Shown: positions 44,372 to 53,005 of the stretch, piece by piece
Layout of the letters: every line of letters starts with the position of its first letter
Position numbering within the stretch: the stretch's first letter is position 1
NCBI GenBank assembly: GCA_947090635.1
Contig: CAMUOM010000002.1
Coordinates: forward strand, 49,594 to 113,593
DNA: 64,000 bases
Direction of reading: 5' to 3'
Source: an uncultured Candidatus Saccharibacteria bacterium
GTDB lineage: Bacteria; Patescibacteriota; Saccharimonadia; Saccharimonadales; Saccharimonadaceae
Notes under the pieces: model-generated
Databases searched by the model: none
What the model was told of the DNA's origin: nothing
What the model saw: the letters and a program-made list of their open reading frames with translations, nothing else
Made by a program: the position numbers and the translations under genes

Positions 44372-46573
44372 GTGTATTATTGGTGCTTGAGAGGCAAAAC
44401 CAAGGGTAGGCTAGCTAGCTGTACCCTGTGGGGCGGTGTGGCGCTCATGGCAACGTTGTCAGTTAATGTTATGACGACGTCGTTGGTGCGTGCAACAGAT
44501 GGTATTACCCTGACAATTGATAACAATACTAAGGGTGGTACATCGGTACTAAAGCAGAAGGATAAAATGTACCAGTCGGATGGCAATACAATTGCTATCA
44601 ACAGCACTGTTCAGGGCGGATTTAATCTTACAATTAGTGCAAAGGAACCAGATTTGGTGAACAAAAATAGCGGCGCACGTATTAAGAGTGCGGCGAGTGG
44701 CGGACGACCAAAATTATCTGAGAATGAGTGGGGCTATCGTGTTGACCCAGAGAACAGTATACACGGCTTACCGAGCAATGGTGCCCCTGCAACCATTATT
44801 GATAACGACGGTAAGAAGTTGAGTGGCTGTGAGAGTGCCCAAAAGTGCGTTAAAAAGATTATCTTCTCGGCTAATGTTAATCAGAGCATGTTGGCAACCG
44901 GCGAATACTCCACCGAAGTTGTTTATACCGCAACAGCAAAAATTAAGGGCAAGGAGCCGCAGGGTAACAAGAATTTGTCAATTTGCCGCTCGGGCGATAG
45001 CAGTAGCACCTGCAAGGTTAACATGGATGCCAATATGATTCCAGTGGCTTACACCCTCGGTATGGATGATAAGGGGAGCAATAATTCTTTGCGCTGGATG
45101 GCACTAGGGAAGGCTGAGGACGACAAAAATCAGGGCCAGTGGTACAATTATGCACAAAAGCAGTGGGCAAATGCTATTACAGTGAAGCCGGAGGCATTGT
45201 CTAAATACCAACAGGGTAAAACAGTTCCTGTGGACATGAATGATGTACTTGGTTTCTGGACTTACGTTCCGCGCTATGCTTATGAGGTGATGCGTCGTGA
45301 CGGCAACAATAAGCTAGTAGAAGAACAAAATTTCGACATTAAGTTTGAAAAGGATTCCATGGGAATCAAAAAGCCAGCGGCGTGCAAGGATGGCGATAAT
45401 AAGGACTACCGTACGGAGTGTGGTATTAACCGGACTTACAGTGGTGGCGCAGCTAGCGATAATACTACTTGGGCAACCCATCCTGCCTTCATTGTGGATG
45501 GTAAGCCAATTAACGGCATTTGGCTGAGTAAGTTTGAGGTTACTGGTACAAGCGAGGCGCCAACTGTGCTACCGCGACAGCGTGGCCTTGGCGGTGGTAA
45601 TTCATCAGCAACTCCACTAAATGGTCAAATGTTGATTGCGAAGTCAATGGGTGTCAAAGACCCGAACAACTTATTAGGTAGTGAACGTTCGGATAAGGGC
45701 GGCACTAAAGTGGGTGATAATACCAGCAACCTAAAGACGTATCACACACGCATGCCAAAGAATGTTGATTGGGGTGCTGCTATCTATCTTGCTTCGAGCG
45801 ATTACGGTACAGGCCACGGCAATATTCGACCAAATTCACTTTATCATCCAGGTGAAGACGGTTGTGGCTTTAAGAACGGCGAAGGCGATTGTAGCGACCA
45901 TATTACCGGTTGTGGCCCTAGTAGTGATAATGCCGGGAAGCAGGAGGCTTATGATGACGTTGATGACTTTGGTAAGGATACCACGTGTAGTAAGTCAAAC
46001 AAGGAGCGCGACTATACGGGTAAGCTTGGTCGGTTAGCTTCAACTACGGGTAACGTTTCCGGTATCTACGATATGGTCGGCGGCGGTAGTGAAACTAGCA
46101 TGAGTAGTGCAAAATGGAATACACTGTTGGATACAGTTGATATTGACAAGGCTCTTGGTATTGATGATACTGACCTTAATATTAATCCAAATGATCCAAA
46201 GAAGCACACTGGTAAATTTGATAAATTGTCCGGTTACATGAATGGTAATCAGTTTGTTAATTCATACAGTGATCCACATATGGAAAAGTGTACCTTTGAA
46301 ACTTGTGGCGGGCAAATGTTACATGAAACCAACACGAATTATAGTAAGAATGTACCATTGAAGCAAGGTGATCCAGCTGATGGTAGAGCTTGGGGCGGTG
46401 TAATTAGTATGATGCCAGACGACGGCAGTCCAATTAGCGAGTTGAGTGGCTCCTCTTGGGCGATTAAGAATAATATTAAGCTAGGTATGTATGTGATGTC
46501 AGCCACTCCGTTTGACGTTAATTTGAAATATACTCACTTTAGCGACGGTATCCGTGTACTGCTTTACCAGTAG
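44372..46573 (+). CDS. Surface protein P3, secreted, C-type-lectin/FGE-like C terminus
   Basis: The GTG at 44372 follows TAGGAGG and gives 733 residues. The signal peptide ends near LVRATD. The N-terminal domain is closest to that of P1 (both have GYR-type and ESAxKC segments). Central domain: ICRSGDSSSTCKVNMDANM and GFWTYVPRYAYEVMRRDG. The C-terminal domain has GRLASTTGNVSGIYDMVGGG, CTFETCGGQMLHET and the end DGIRVLLYQ. This is the most divergent lectin-like end, without the RGG motif. Promoter: TGA-extended TATAAT at 44339-44347. Confidence 0.84.
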   Translation: MYYWCLRGKTKGRLASCTLWGGVALMATLSVNVMTTSLVRATDGITLTIDNNTKGGTSVLKQKDKMYQSDGNTIAINSTVQGGFNLTISAKEPDLVNKNSGARIKSAASGGRPKLSENEWGYRVDPENSIHGLPSNGAPATIIDNDGKKLSGCESAQKCVKKIIFSANVNQSMLATGEYSTEVVYTATAKIKGKEPQGNKNLSICRSGDSSSTCKVNMDANMIPVAYTLGMDDKGSNNSLRWMALGKAEDDKNQGQWYNYAQKQWANAITVKPEALSKYQQGKTVPVDMNDVLGFWTYVPRYAYEVMRRDGNNKLVEEQNFDIKFEKDSMGIKKPAACKDGDNKDYRTECGINRTYSGGAASDNTTWATHPAFIVDGKPINGIWLSKFEVTGTSEAPTVLPRQRGLGGGNSSATPLNGQMLIAKSMGVKDPNNLLGSERSDKGGTKVGDNTSNLKTYHTRMPKNVDWGAAIYLASSDYGTGHGNIRPNSLYHPGEDGCGFKNGEGDCSDHITGCGPSSDNAGKQEAYDDVDDFGKDTTCSKSNKERDYTGKLGRLASTTGNVSGIYDMVGGGSETSMSSAKWNTLLDTVDIDKALGIDDTDLNINPNDPKKHTGKFDKLSGYMNGNQFVNSYSDPHMEKCTFETCGGQMLHETNTNYSKNVPLKQGDPADGRAWGGVISMMPDDGSPISELSGSSWAIKNNIKLGMYVMSATPFDVNLKYTHFSDGIRVLLYQ

Positions 46574-46594
46574 TTAAAAAGCTGCTCAATATTA

Positions 46595-46617
46595 AAGCCC
46601 CCGCAGTGCGGGGGCTT
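46595..46617. terminator. Hairpin between convergent genes
   Basis: AAGCCCCCGC pairs perfectly with GCGGGGGCTT around a 3-base loop. T runs are weak on both strands, but the position between two gene ends suits a bidirectional terminator. Confidence 0.7.
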
Positions 46618-46626
46618 GATGGTACA

Positions 46627-47097
46627 TTAGAGGGGGAGATAGAAAACGTCCGCATTGCGGAAGATTGCCAAGTCGGCGGCGGTGCAAGGAATGTATTCAA
46701 ATTCATAACTCAGCTTGCCGCCTTCGTAATCTTTGCTGTCGGGGTGAGAGTTTAACTCGATAGCTTGGACGATGGCGTCGCGGCAACCGTTGACAGTAAC
46801 GTCAGCTGCGCCGCTAATCACACAGATGTTCTTGAGGTAAAAATCACTACTAAGTCGGCCATCGCGGCGCAAGAAGAGGCGGCCGTTATCTTGACCATCT
46901 TGCACCACGGCTTGGTCTGTGGCGTAGCGGTCGTAAATTACCAGCATCGTCTGCTGCGTGCGGTAGTCCTTGATGGCTTGGTCGACATAAATGGCGACGT
47001 AGTAGCGCGCGTGGAGGTCAATAACCTTGCTACGGGTAATTTCTTCCACCTCGTGCTTAAACGCTTGGTTCATCTCGTCATAACTTATGAGTGACAT
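46627..47097 (-). CDS. Unknown soluble protein
   Basis: A 156-residue protein with no signal or membrane segment and a mixed alpha/beta pattern. It contains the segments EEITRSKVIDLHARYYVAIY and GRLFLRRDGRLSSDFYLKNI. No family was recognised. It has a near-consensus promoter (47172-47200) and a leader of about 70 bases containing a stable hairpin, so it may be regulated post-transcriptionally. Confidence 0.65.
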   Translation of the reverse strand: MSLISYDEMNQAFKHEVEEITRSKVIDLHARYYVAIYVDQAIKDYRTQQTMLVIYDRYATDQAVVQDGQDNGRLFLRRDGRLSSDFYLKNICVISGAADVTVNGCRDAIVQAIELNSHPDSKDYEGGKLSYEFEYIPCTAADLAIFRNADVFYLPL

Positions 47098-47120
47098 AGT
47101 GCTCCAATCTCGAAACTAAT

Positions 47121-47158
47121 GGGTCAAAGTACATCCGTTCGGATAACCGAGGTGACCC
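47121..47158 (-). promoter_or_regulatory. Leader hairpin upstream of the 46627-47097 gene
   Basis: GGGTCA (47121-47126) pairs with TGACCC (47153-47158), and inside it ATCCG pairs with CGGAT. The hairpin lies in the predicted 5' untranslated region of the minus-strand gene. Confidence 0.45.
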
Positions 47159-47171
47159 GCAGGATGCCATT

Positions 47172-47200
47172 ATTATGCCAATTTATGTGCGAATTGTCAA
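47172..47200 (-). promoter_or_regulatory. Sigma-70 type promoter of the 46627-47097 gene
   Basis: On the minus strand: TTGACA, exactly 17 bases, CATAAT. Confidence 0.7.
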
Positions 47201-47261
47201 GAGGGTGACGCCGAATTTACTGTGGCAGGCAAAGTAATCGAGTGGCGGCTCATTTAAGTAT

Positions 47262-47286
47262 AAAAAATGGGGGCGTTGTTCCCCCA
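47262..47286 (-). terminator. Intrinsic terminator after the 47291-47860 gene
   Basis: TGGGGG pairs with CCCCCA around a 7-base loop, and on the minus strand TTTTTT follows. Confidence 0.82.
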
Positions 47287-47290
47287 GTGG

Positions 47291-47860
47291 CTACTTTAGA
47301 TAGCCCAGTAAGGATTCGACTTGGCGCTGATAGTAGTCGGCGTCGAAGTTGGCTATCATTGTGTCATCGTGGTCGGCGATGCCGCGCGCACCGGCGTCAA
47401 CCAGCTCGGCCTTGTGCTTTAACAGCACGTCACTGCCGGCAATCTGGTTTTTCTCGGCGGCGAATAAGTATTTGTCCCACTCTGGCGATTCAAATGCCAC
47501 CATTAGTCGAACTAGCTTCTCGCGTTTCTCCGTGGTGGCAGTCGGCCAAGCTTGCTCTACGAGCTGCTCGACTTGCTTAATATTGGTTTCGTTGTCGTCC
47601 TTTCTTCGAATTTCGTCCGTTATATCAAAAGATTCTCTACCCGTCGACATTCTGATGTCACCAGTTTTGACATCTTCTAAAATTATGAGAGGATATCCCG
47701 TGAAATACACCACACCCTTATGCAATATTGCTTCATAGCATTTGAAAGTGTGCCAGTTAAACATGTACTTTGTGTCTTCAAAGCCATGGTCTTTTGCGAA
47801 GTCTAGGATGGCGGGGCTGACTTCGCTGGCTTTATCGTTAGTGGGATTGGTTGGTTGCAT
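47291..47860 (-). CDS. Unknown soluble protein downstream of the xerD-like gene
   Basis: The ATG at 47860 with AAAGGAAG before it gives 189 residues. The longer in-frame reading to 47989 overlaps the recombinase gene and is low-complexity, so it is rejected as the start. There is no signal or membrane helix; the C-terminal half is helical (EQLVEQAWPTATTEKREKLV). No family was recognised. It lies 34 bases after the recombinase gene and is probably co-transcribed. Confidence 0.65.
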   Translation of the reverse strand: MQPTNPTNDKASEVSPAILDFAKDHGFEDTKYMFNWHTFKCYEAILHKGVVYFTGYPLIILEDVKTGDIRMSTGRESFDITDEIRRKDDNETNIKQVEQLVEQAWPTATTEKREKLVRLMVAFESPEWDKYLFAAEKNQIAGSDVLLKHKAELVDAGARGIADHDDTMIANFDADYYQRQVESLLGYLK

Positions 47861-47894
47861 TTTGGCTTCCTTTCTTGGGTTAGTGGTAGGGCAA

Positions 47895-48860
47895 TTAGAC
47901 TTCGCTTTGGAACTTGTCGTGAACCTCCTTGAGGTGGGGGTTGGTGACGTGGGTGTAAATTTGCGTGGTGGCGATGCTGCTGTGGCCAAGCATGGTTTGC
48001 ACCGAGCGCAGGTCGGCGCCGTTCATTATCAGGTCGGTGGCGAAGCTGTGGCGCAGGGTGTGCGGCGAAACGTGCTTGGTGATGCCCGCTAGTTGGGCGT
48101 AATTTTTTACGAGTCGTTGCACAGAGCGGGGTGTGATGCGGCGCAACTCAATTTCGCGCTGGCTGGTGACGTGGCGGTCTTTCGGCATGTTGCGCGAGTT
48201 GTTCAAAAAGAGTGGGGGCAGGTCGTCGATGCGGCTCGCGAGGTAATCTTCTACCGCCGCCGCCGCGCGTGGGTTGATGAAAATCGGGCGGTCCTTGTTG
48301 CCCTTACCACGCACCATAAATTCACGGCGTTTAGTATTGACGTTGTCGCGGTTCAAGTTGCACAGCTCGCTGACGCGCATGCCACCAGAGAAGAGCAGCT
48401 CCAAGATGGCGCGGTCGCGTAGGCCATTGGGCGAGTCGAGGTCGATGGCGCCAAATAGCCGCGCCACTTCTTCGGCCAGCAAAAATGACACTTGCTTGTG
48501 CTCAACTTTTGGCAGCATAATCTTGGCGGCGTTGAGGGTGGGGATGTCGCGGATGGCGCAGTACTTGAGGAAGCTGCGCAGCGCCACCAGATAATAATTT
48601 TGGGTGATGGTCTTTAGCTCGCGGCCTTGGTCGTCAATGTAGCGGTTGAGCCAGAGGCGGTACTGGCGGATTAACTCGTCGTTTATCTGGTCAACGGTGA
48701 TGTCGCCGGCGAATTCGGCGAAGCGGTCGAGATAGAGGTGGTAATTTTCTGCCGTGCGCAGCGCCCGCCCGCGCTCCACTTCGACGTACTCCACAAAGTC
48801 CGCAATCAAGTCGCCCAAATAGTATTTTTGTTGGTTGTTTTGCGGTTGATTCATACTCAA
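47895..48860 (-). CDS. XerC/XerD-like tyrosine recombinase
   Basis: A 321-residue recombinase. The N-terminal SAM-like core-binding domain contains FVEYVEVERGRALRTAENY. The catalytic domain has the first Arg in LLFSGGMRVSELCNL, the HxxR box in SPHTLRHSFATDLI, the following LGHSSIATTQIYTHV and the Tyr nucleophile in IYTHV. The size and single chromosomal location suit dimer resolution as in XerC/D or XerH. No phage or integron genes lie beside it. Confidence 0.9.
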   Translation of the reverse strand: MSMNQPQNNQQKYYLGDLIADFVEYVEVERGRALRTAENYHLYLDRFAEFAGDITVDQINDELIRQYRLWLNRYIDDQGRELKTITQNYYLVALRSFLKYCAIRDIPTLNAAKIMLPKVEHKQVSFLLAEEVARLFGAIDLDSPNGLRDRAILELLFSGGMRVSELCNLNRDNVNTKRREFMVRGKGNKDRPIFINPRAAAAVEDYLASRIDDLPPLFLNNSRNMPKDRHVTSQREIELRRITPRSVQRLVKNYAQLAGITKHVSPHTLRHSFATDLIMNGADLRSVQTMLGHSSIATTQIYTHVTNPHLKEVHDKFQSEV

Positions 48861-48890
48861 ATTTTACCACATTTGGTATAATATAAGCAT

Positions 48891-48967
48891 GGCCCCGTAG
48901 CTCAATTGGATAGAGCTGCTCCGTCCTAAGGAGAGGGTTGTACGTTCGATTCGTATCGGGGTCACCA
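48891..48967 (+). tRNA. tRNA-Arg (anticodon CCT), CCA encoded
   Basis: Acceptor GGCCCCG pairs with CGGGGTC, the D stem is GCTC/GAGC, the anticodon loop is GTCCTAA and CCA is encoded. Pair 27:43 is mismatched. TGG-extended TATAAT is at 48877-48882. The next gene starts nine bases after the CCA, so the tRNA and mRNA may share a transcript. Confidence 0.92.
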
Positions 48968-48975
48968 GTATTATT

Positions 48976-49485
48976 ATGAGTAAAAAGCAGTTTATTGGTC
49001 AGCATCCGGGGGAGAAAATATTGTTCGTTTTCCAGCAGCATATTTTGGCACTGCGGTGGGGCTTTATTGCCGTGCTGATTGGCCTTGCGGTCGGCTCACT
49101 GCCGTTCATTATCTGGCAAGATAATGTGCAGCTATTGTGGGGCGCGCCGCTGGGGTTTGCATTGGGGTCGATAGTGCTGTTTTATAAGTGGATGAATTGG
49201 CGGTTTTCGTACTTTTTAGTTACCAACGAGCGTATTCGCCAAGTGGTGCAGCGCGGGTTGTTTAATAAGTCCGTCATAGACATTAACCTCAATAAAGTGC
49301 AGAATGTCAGTTACAATATTCCAGGGTTGTTCGGCAGCATGTTCGGCTTTGGTACACTGGTACTGCAGACGATGGTGGGCGATATGGTGATTCGCCGCGC
49401 TGCCCATTGTGAAGAAAATTATGCGCGCCTGACTGATGCGATTCGTGACGCGGGCGGATTAGAAAAGGATGATAATGAAGATTAA
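48976..49485 (+). CDS. Membrane-anchored bacterial PH-domain protein
   Basis: A 169-residue protein with two N-terminal membrane helices (ALRWGFIAVLIGLAVGSLPF and LLWGAPLGFALGSIVLFYKW) and a bPH2-type domain (FLVTNERIRQVVQRGLFNKS, DINLNKVQNVSYNIPGLFGS). Such proteins are common membrane proteins of unclear role. It overlaps the following gene by 17 bases. Confidence 0.82.
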   Translation: MSKKQFIGQHPGEKILFVFQQHILALRWGFIAVLIGLAVGSLPFIIWQDNVQLLWGAPLGFALGSIVLFYKWMNWRFSYFLVTNERIRQVVQRGLFNKSVIDINLNKVQNVSYNIPGLFGSMFGFGTLVLQTMVGDMVIRRAAHCEENYARLTDAIRDAGGLEKDDNED

Positions 49486-50554
49486 ATTACGCAATATATT
49501 TAAGAAGAAGCTAGATGCCAACTCGCTCAAAATTACGAGCGAGAATATTGCTGAGCATCGCAAAGAGGTGCTGGCGGCGGGGCGCAAGTTTAAGTATCCG
49601 GTGCAGATTTCGAGCAAAAAAATTGTGTTCGGGTCAGTGGTGATTGCCTTAGTGGTGGTTAGCGCGTTCAGCGCGTACGTATGGCACAACTTGTACCGCG
49701 TGCAAAATACGGCGGCGCTGTTTTATAACGCGACGCGAGTACTACCTTTGCCGGTGGCACGGGTGGATGGCGAGTCGGTGCGGTTTGACGCTTACCTCAG
49801 GCTGATTCGCGCGGACATTCACTATTACATTACGCAGGAGCGACGGTCGTTTAACAGTAAAGAGGGCAGTGAAGAACTGAACTTCCACAAGCGCAACGAG
49901 CTACGCAATGCCGAGCGGGCGGCGTACGCGCGCAAGGTGGCGCGGCAGATGGGGCTGAAGCTGACCGACCAAGAGTTGCAAGACAAGATAAACGCCGACT
50001 TGAAGGCGGACAGCTCGACCGATGAGACGCTGGTGAACACCTTAAAGGAGTACTACGGTTGGTCAATGGACGACTACCGGTCGGTGCTGCGCGGGCAACT
50101 ATTGGAGCGCAAAGTAGCGTTCGCACTTGATACTGATGCCAAGTCGAAGCTTGACCAGATACAGGCGCGATTACAGAAGGGCGACGATTTCGCCACTGTG
50201 GCGCGCGAGATGAGTGACGACGCGGACAGCAAGCAGCGGGGCGGTGCCGTGGTGGTGACGCGGAGTACAGAGGACCCCACGGGCGTGTTGCGCGCCATCA
50301 AGGGTAAGCAGCCGGGGACGGTCTTGCCGCCGCTGCAGGTGAAGTTGGCTGATGCGTACTATTATTATATTGTGCGATTTGACGGCATCGACAAGGACGA
50401 ATTTACCGACAAGGAGCAGACCAAGTACTCGCTAATAACGGTGCGACTGAGCAAGTTCGACCACGACTTTAAGCAGCTAATTGAACAAAATAAGATTACG
50501 GAATATATCGCCGTCCCGCGCGAGCAAGACCTCAAAGTCAAGTCGGCGAAGTAG
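49469..50554 (+). CDS. SurA/PrsA-like peptidyl-prolyl cis-trans isomerase
   Basis: A 361-residue protein with a cytoplasmic N-terminal stretch, one membrane helix (IVFGSVVIALVVVSAFSAYV, about residues 51-70), a SurA-N-like helical domain and a parvulin-type domain (LQKGDDFATVAREMSDDADS, QRGGAVVVTRSTEDPTGVLR). It would help fold secreted proteins outside the membrane. The adjacent P array offers abundant clients, which is inference from position. Confidence 0.85.
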   Translation: MIMKIKLRNIFKKKLDANSLKITSENIAEHRKEVLAAGRKFKYPVQISSKKIVFGSVVIALVVVSAFSAYVWHNLYRVQNTAALFYNATRVLPLPVARVDGESVRFDAYLRLIRADIHYYITQERRSFNSKEGSEELNFHKRNELRNAERAAYARKVARQMGLKLTDQELQDKINADLKADSSTDETLVNTLKEYYGWSMDDYRSVLRGQLLERKVAFALDTDAKSKLDQIQARLQKGDDFATVAREMSDDADSKQRGGAVVVTRSTEDPTGVLRAIKGKQPGTVLPPLQVKLADAYYYYIVRFDGIDKDEFTDKEQTKYSLITVRLSKFDHDFKQLIEQNKITEYIAVPREQDLKVKSAK

Positions 50555-50708
50555 GGTGAGCGTCTTAGGCTGATTGGTGTGGCGCCAGTTGGGCGTAGCT
50601 GAGTGGGCTGATGATTGAGATGTTTGCGTGATATCTTGTTTGATTTCGCCGGCGTGCGTATTTTAATTTACCCGATTTATTATGCTTGTGGTATAATACG
50701 AGTATTAT

Positions 50709-52802
50709 ATGTGTTGGCGGGGTAGAAGTGTGTTAGAGTTTATTACTATTGCGCAACGATTTCAGCATCGCGAGCAGATTTTTGCGAAGTTGGTGCTTGG
50801 CGGACTGGCGTTTGTGGCTGCTACACCACTGATATTTGCGGCGACAGCCCATGCGGCGGATGGTAATGCGATTAGCCTTAGCGTTGACCCCGCAGTACAA
50901 CTTACGTCATCTGGCGACATTCATAAAGCAATTACTAATGTTGGCGTTAGAGCTAATGAATCCACTGACTTTAGTTTGACGATGCTCGCCGATACGGCGG
51001 ATTTAGTTAATCGTGATAACGCAAAGTATAAAATTTCCGCCGTGCCGAGCGCTACGCCGACGGTTCTGGGTGATAAGCAGTGGGGCTATGCTCTCGCGCC
51101 ACAAGCTACGCAGTTTAATAAAGTTCCAACGAAGCCGGATGCGCCGGTTGAGCTGTTTGATACGACGGTTGATGGGAAGCGGATTGGTTGTGATTGCACT
51201 AACCATTGCAAAACGAGCATTACTTTTGCGGCTAAGTTTGATTCAACCAAGCTTGCTAGCGGTAGCTATAGTACGAAAATCACTTATACGGTGGTGGCTA
51301 AAGTTAAATCCCCGGTGGTTGCCGCAAATGTCTGCCGCTCAGGCGACCCGAAGAATGATTGCCAAGTGGATATTGATGCTAATATGATACCAGTGAAGTA
51401 TACCGGCAATACTACACATGCGGAGTGGACAAGTTTGGCGAACCGTGAGAACACCGCGCATCAAGGCGAGTGGTATGATTATAACCAGAAGCAGTGGGCG
51501 AACGCCGTAACGGTGAAAGACCCAAGCAAGTATCAGGGTAAGGAGATGGTAGTGGACCAAGCTGATATTCTTGGCTTCTGGGTCTACATCCCACGCTATG
51601 CTTATGAGGTGATGCGGCGTGATACAACCGACGCACCAGTGCCAGCGCAAAACTTTGCGATTCACTTCGAAAAGGCTAACGACCTGAAGTACCCGAAGCG
51701 TTATCCGGCGGTGTCGAAGTGCTCTGGGCGGAATGCAGATTATCGCATCACTTGTGACCTTGACCGCAACTACATTAAGGGCCAGCCAAGCGAACGAGGT
51801 ACTTGGGCTACCCATCCAGCCTTTACCTTCGGCAAGAAGGAACTTAACGGCATTTGGTTCGCTAAGTTTGAGACGACGGGTAGCTTTAGCGCGCCGACAG
51901 TGAAACCTAATTTGCAGCATATTGCGGGTGATGGTTTTTCTTATTATGGCAATAATCGCCAAATCGGCGGCTTTTATACGTCAGCAAAGTCAATTGGTGT
52001 GACTGATGATAATAATTCGGGCGGTATTAAGCTAGGTGATGAAGATGAAGATGACGCGCCGGAGCCGAACAACCACCACTTGAATAGCTATAATTCACGC
52101 TTTATTAACAATAAAGACTGGGGCGCGGCGGCTTACCTCAGTGCTAGTGAGTACGGTGCTGGCGCCAGCGGGGTACATAATAACGGCCAGATAGATGACC
52201 GAGGTAATGCGTATGGTTCGCATGGTATTACTGGTTGTGGACCGTATAATGAGCATGATGATGGCAGTTATGCCAACGCCAATGCGCAGATATTTCCTGA
52301 ACACCGCGGTGAGGCGGCGGGGAAGCTTGGCACTCAAGCTGCTTGTAGTGCAGATAATTTGCAGCGCGCCTACAATGGCACCATTGGTCAACTCGCCAGT
52401 ACCACCAACAATCCAACCGGCATCTATGATATGGCTGGCGGCGCCGCTGAATACACTGCCGCGCGCTACTCGCAGACGTTGGATGGCGTCGATGATAGCT
52501 TGATGGGTGATACAGTACGTCCGCCATATGTGAATTTATATAACTTTACGAATTTTAACGCTTGCACCTTTGAAACTTGCGGCGGTCAGGCGCTTTACGA
52601 GACTACGGGTGTAAATAAAGTGAAGGGTGCACGGTGGAATAGCGGTTACGCGATGTTTGTTAGCAAGGATTACCCGTGGTTTGAACGCGGTGGTGACGCC
52701 ACTAATGAGCCGGGCGCTGGCATTTTTGCCACCTATGCCGGCGCTGGCTATGCCCAGTTTAGGTTTGCTTTTCGCGTAGTGCTTGGCAGCTTTGCACAGT
52801 AG
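50709..52802 (+). CDS. Surface protein P4, secreted, C-type-lectin/FGE-like C terminus
   Basis: The ATG at 50709 gives 697 residues; a GTG at 50730 preceded by GGCGGGG is an alternative. The signal peptide ends ATAHAADGN. Central domain: VCRSGDPKNDCQVDIDANMI and GFWVYIPRYAYEVMRRD. C-terminal domain: GQLASTTNNPTGIYDMAGGA, CTFETCGGQALYET, YPWFERGGDATNEPGAGIFA and the end FRVVLGSFAQ. The RGG...G..AG.F...FR pattern matches lectin-fold variable proteins. Promoter: TGG-extended TATAAT at 50689-50697, placing the RNA start close to the ATG. Confidence 0.85.
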   Translation: MCWRGRSVLEFITIAQRFQHREQIFAKLVLGGLAFVAATPLIFAATAHAADGNAISLSVDPAVQLTSSGDIHKAITNVGVRANESTDFSLTMLADTADLVNRDNAKYKISAVPSATPTVLGDKQWGYALAPQATQFNKVPTKPDAPVELFDTTVDGKRIGCDCTNHCKTSITFAAKFDSTKLASGSYSTKITYTVVAKVKSPVVAANVCRSGDPKNDCQVDIDANMIPVKYTGNTTHAEWTSLANRENTAHQGEWYDYNQKQWANAVTVKDPSKYQGKEMVVDQADILGFWVYIPRYAYEVMRRDTTDAPVPAQNFAIHFEKANDLKYPKRYPAVSKCSGRNADYRITCDLDRNYIKGQPSERGTWATHPAFTFGKKELNGIWFAKFETTGSFSAPTVKPNLQHIAGDGFSYYGNNRQIGGFYTSAKSIGVTDDNNSGGIKLGDEDEDDAPEPNNHHLNSYNSRFINNKDWGAAAYLSASEYGAGASGVHNNGQIDDRGNAYGSHGITGCGPYNEHDDGSYANANAQIFPEHRGEAAGKLGTQAACSADNLQRAYNGTIGQLASTTNNPTGIYDMAGGAAEYTAARYSQTLDGVDDSLMGDTVRPPYVNLYNFTNFNACTFETCGGQALYETTGVNKVKGARWNSGYAMFVSKDYPWFERGGDATNEPGAGIFATYAGAGYAQFRFAFRVVLGSFAQ

Positions 52803-52860
52803 GGCGGCGGGTTCTGAATGTCGGTGGGCGCGGTGGCAAAAAGCTGCCGCTTGACGGCAA

Positions 52861-53005
52861 AAAAGTTTGGTAAACTATCCCGCTTGTGTTATAATGCAGG
52901 TATCTAGCCGTGGTGGTAGATGCAAACCCAAAGAGGAGAATAACCAAAAATGGAGGATAAACAACAATGAGTAAATTACGGCAAACGGCTGCGGGGGGGG
53001 GGTAG
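52861..53005 (+). promoter_or_regulatory. P5 leader: extended -10 promoter, short upstream ORF and poly-G switch
   Basis: TGT-extended TATAAT is at 52887-52895. The leader has AGAGGAG before a 6-codon ORF (ATG at 52950) whose TGA overlaps the P5 ATG at 52967, which has its own TGGAGG. Ten G residues at 52993-53002 lie at codons 9-12 and are followed directly by TAG. The same arrangement occurs before P8. Confidence 0.8.

Noticed and set aside
51339..51962. 207-codon minus-strand frame inside P4 (similar antisense frames in P2, P5, P7 and P8)
   Set aside because: These are antisense to the conserved central domain and recur only because that domain is conserved. No ribosome site or independent support.
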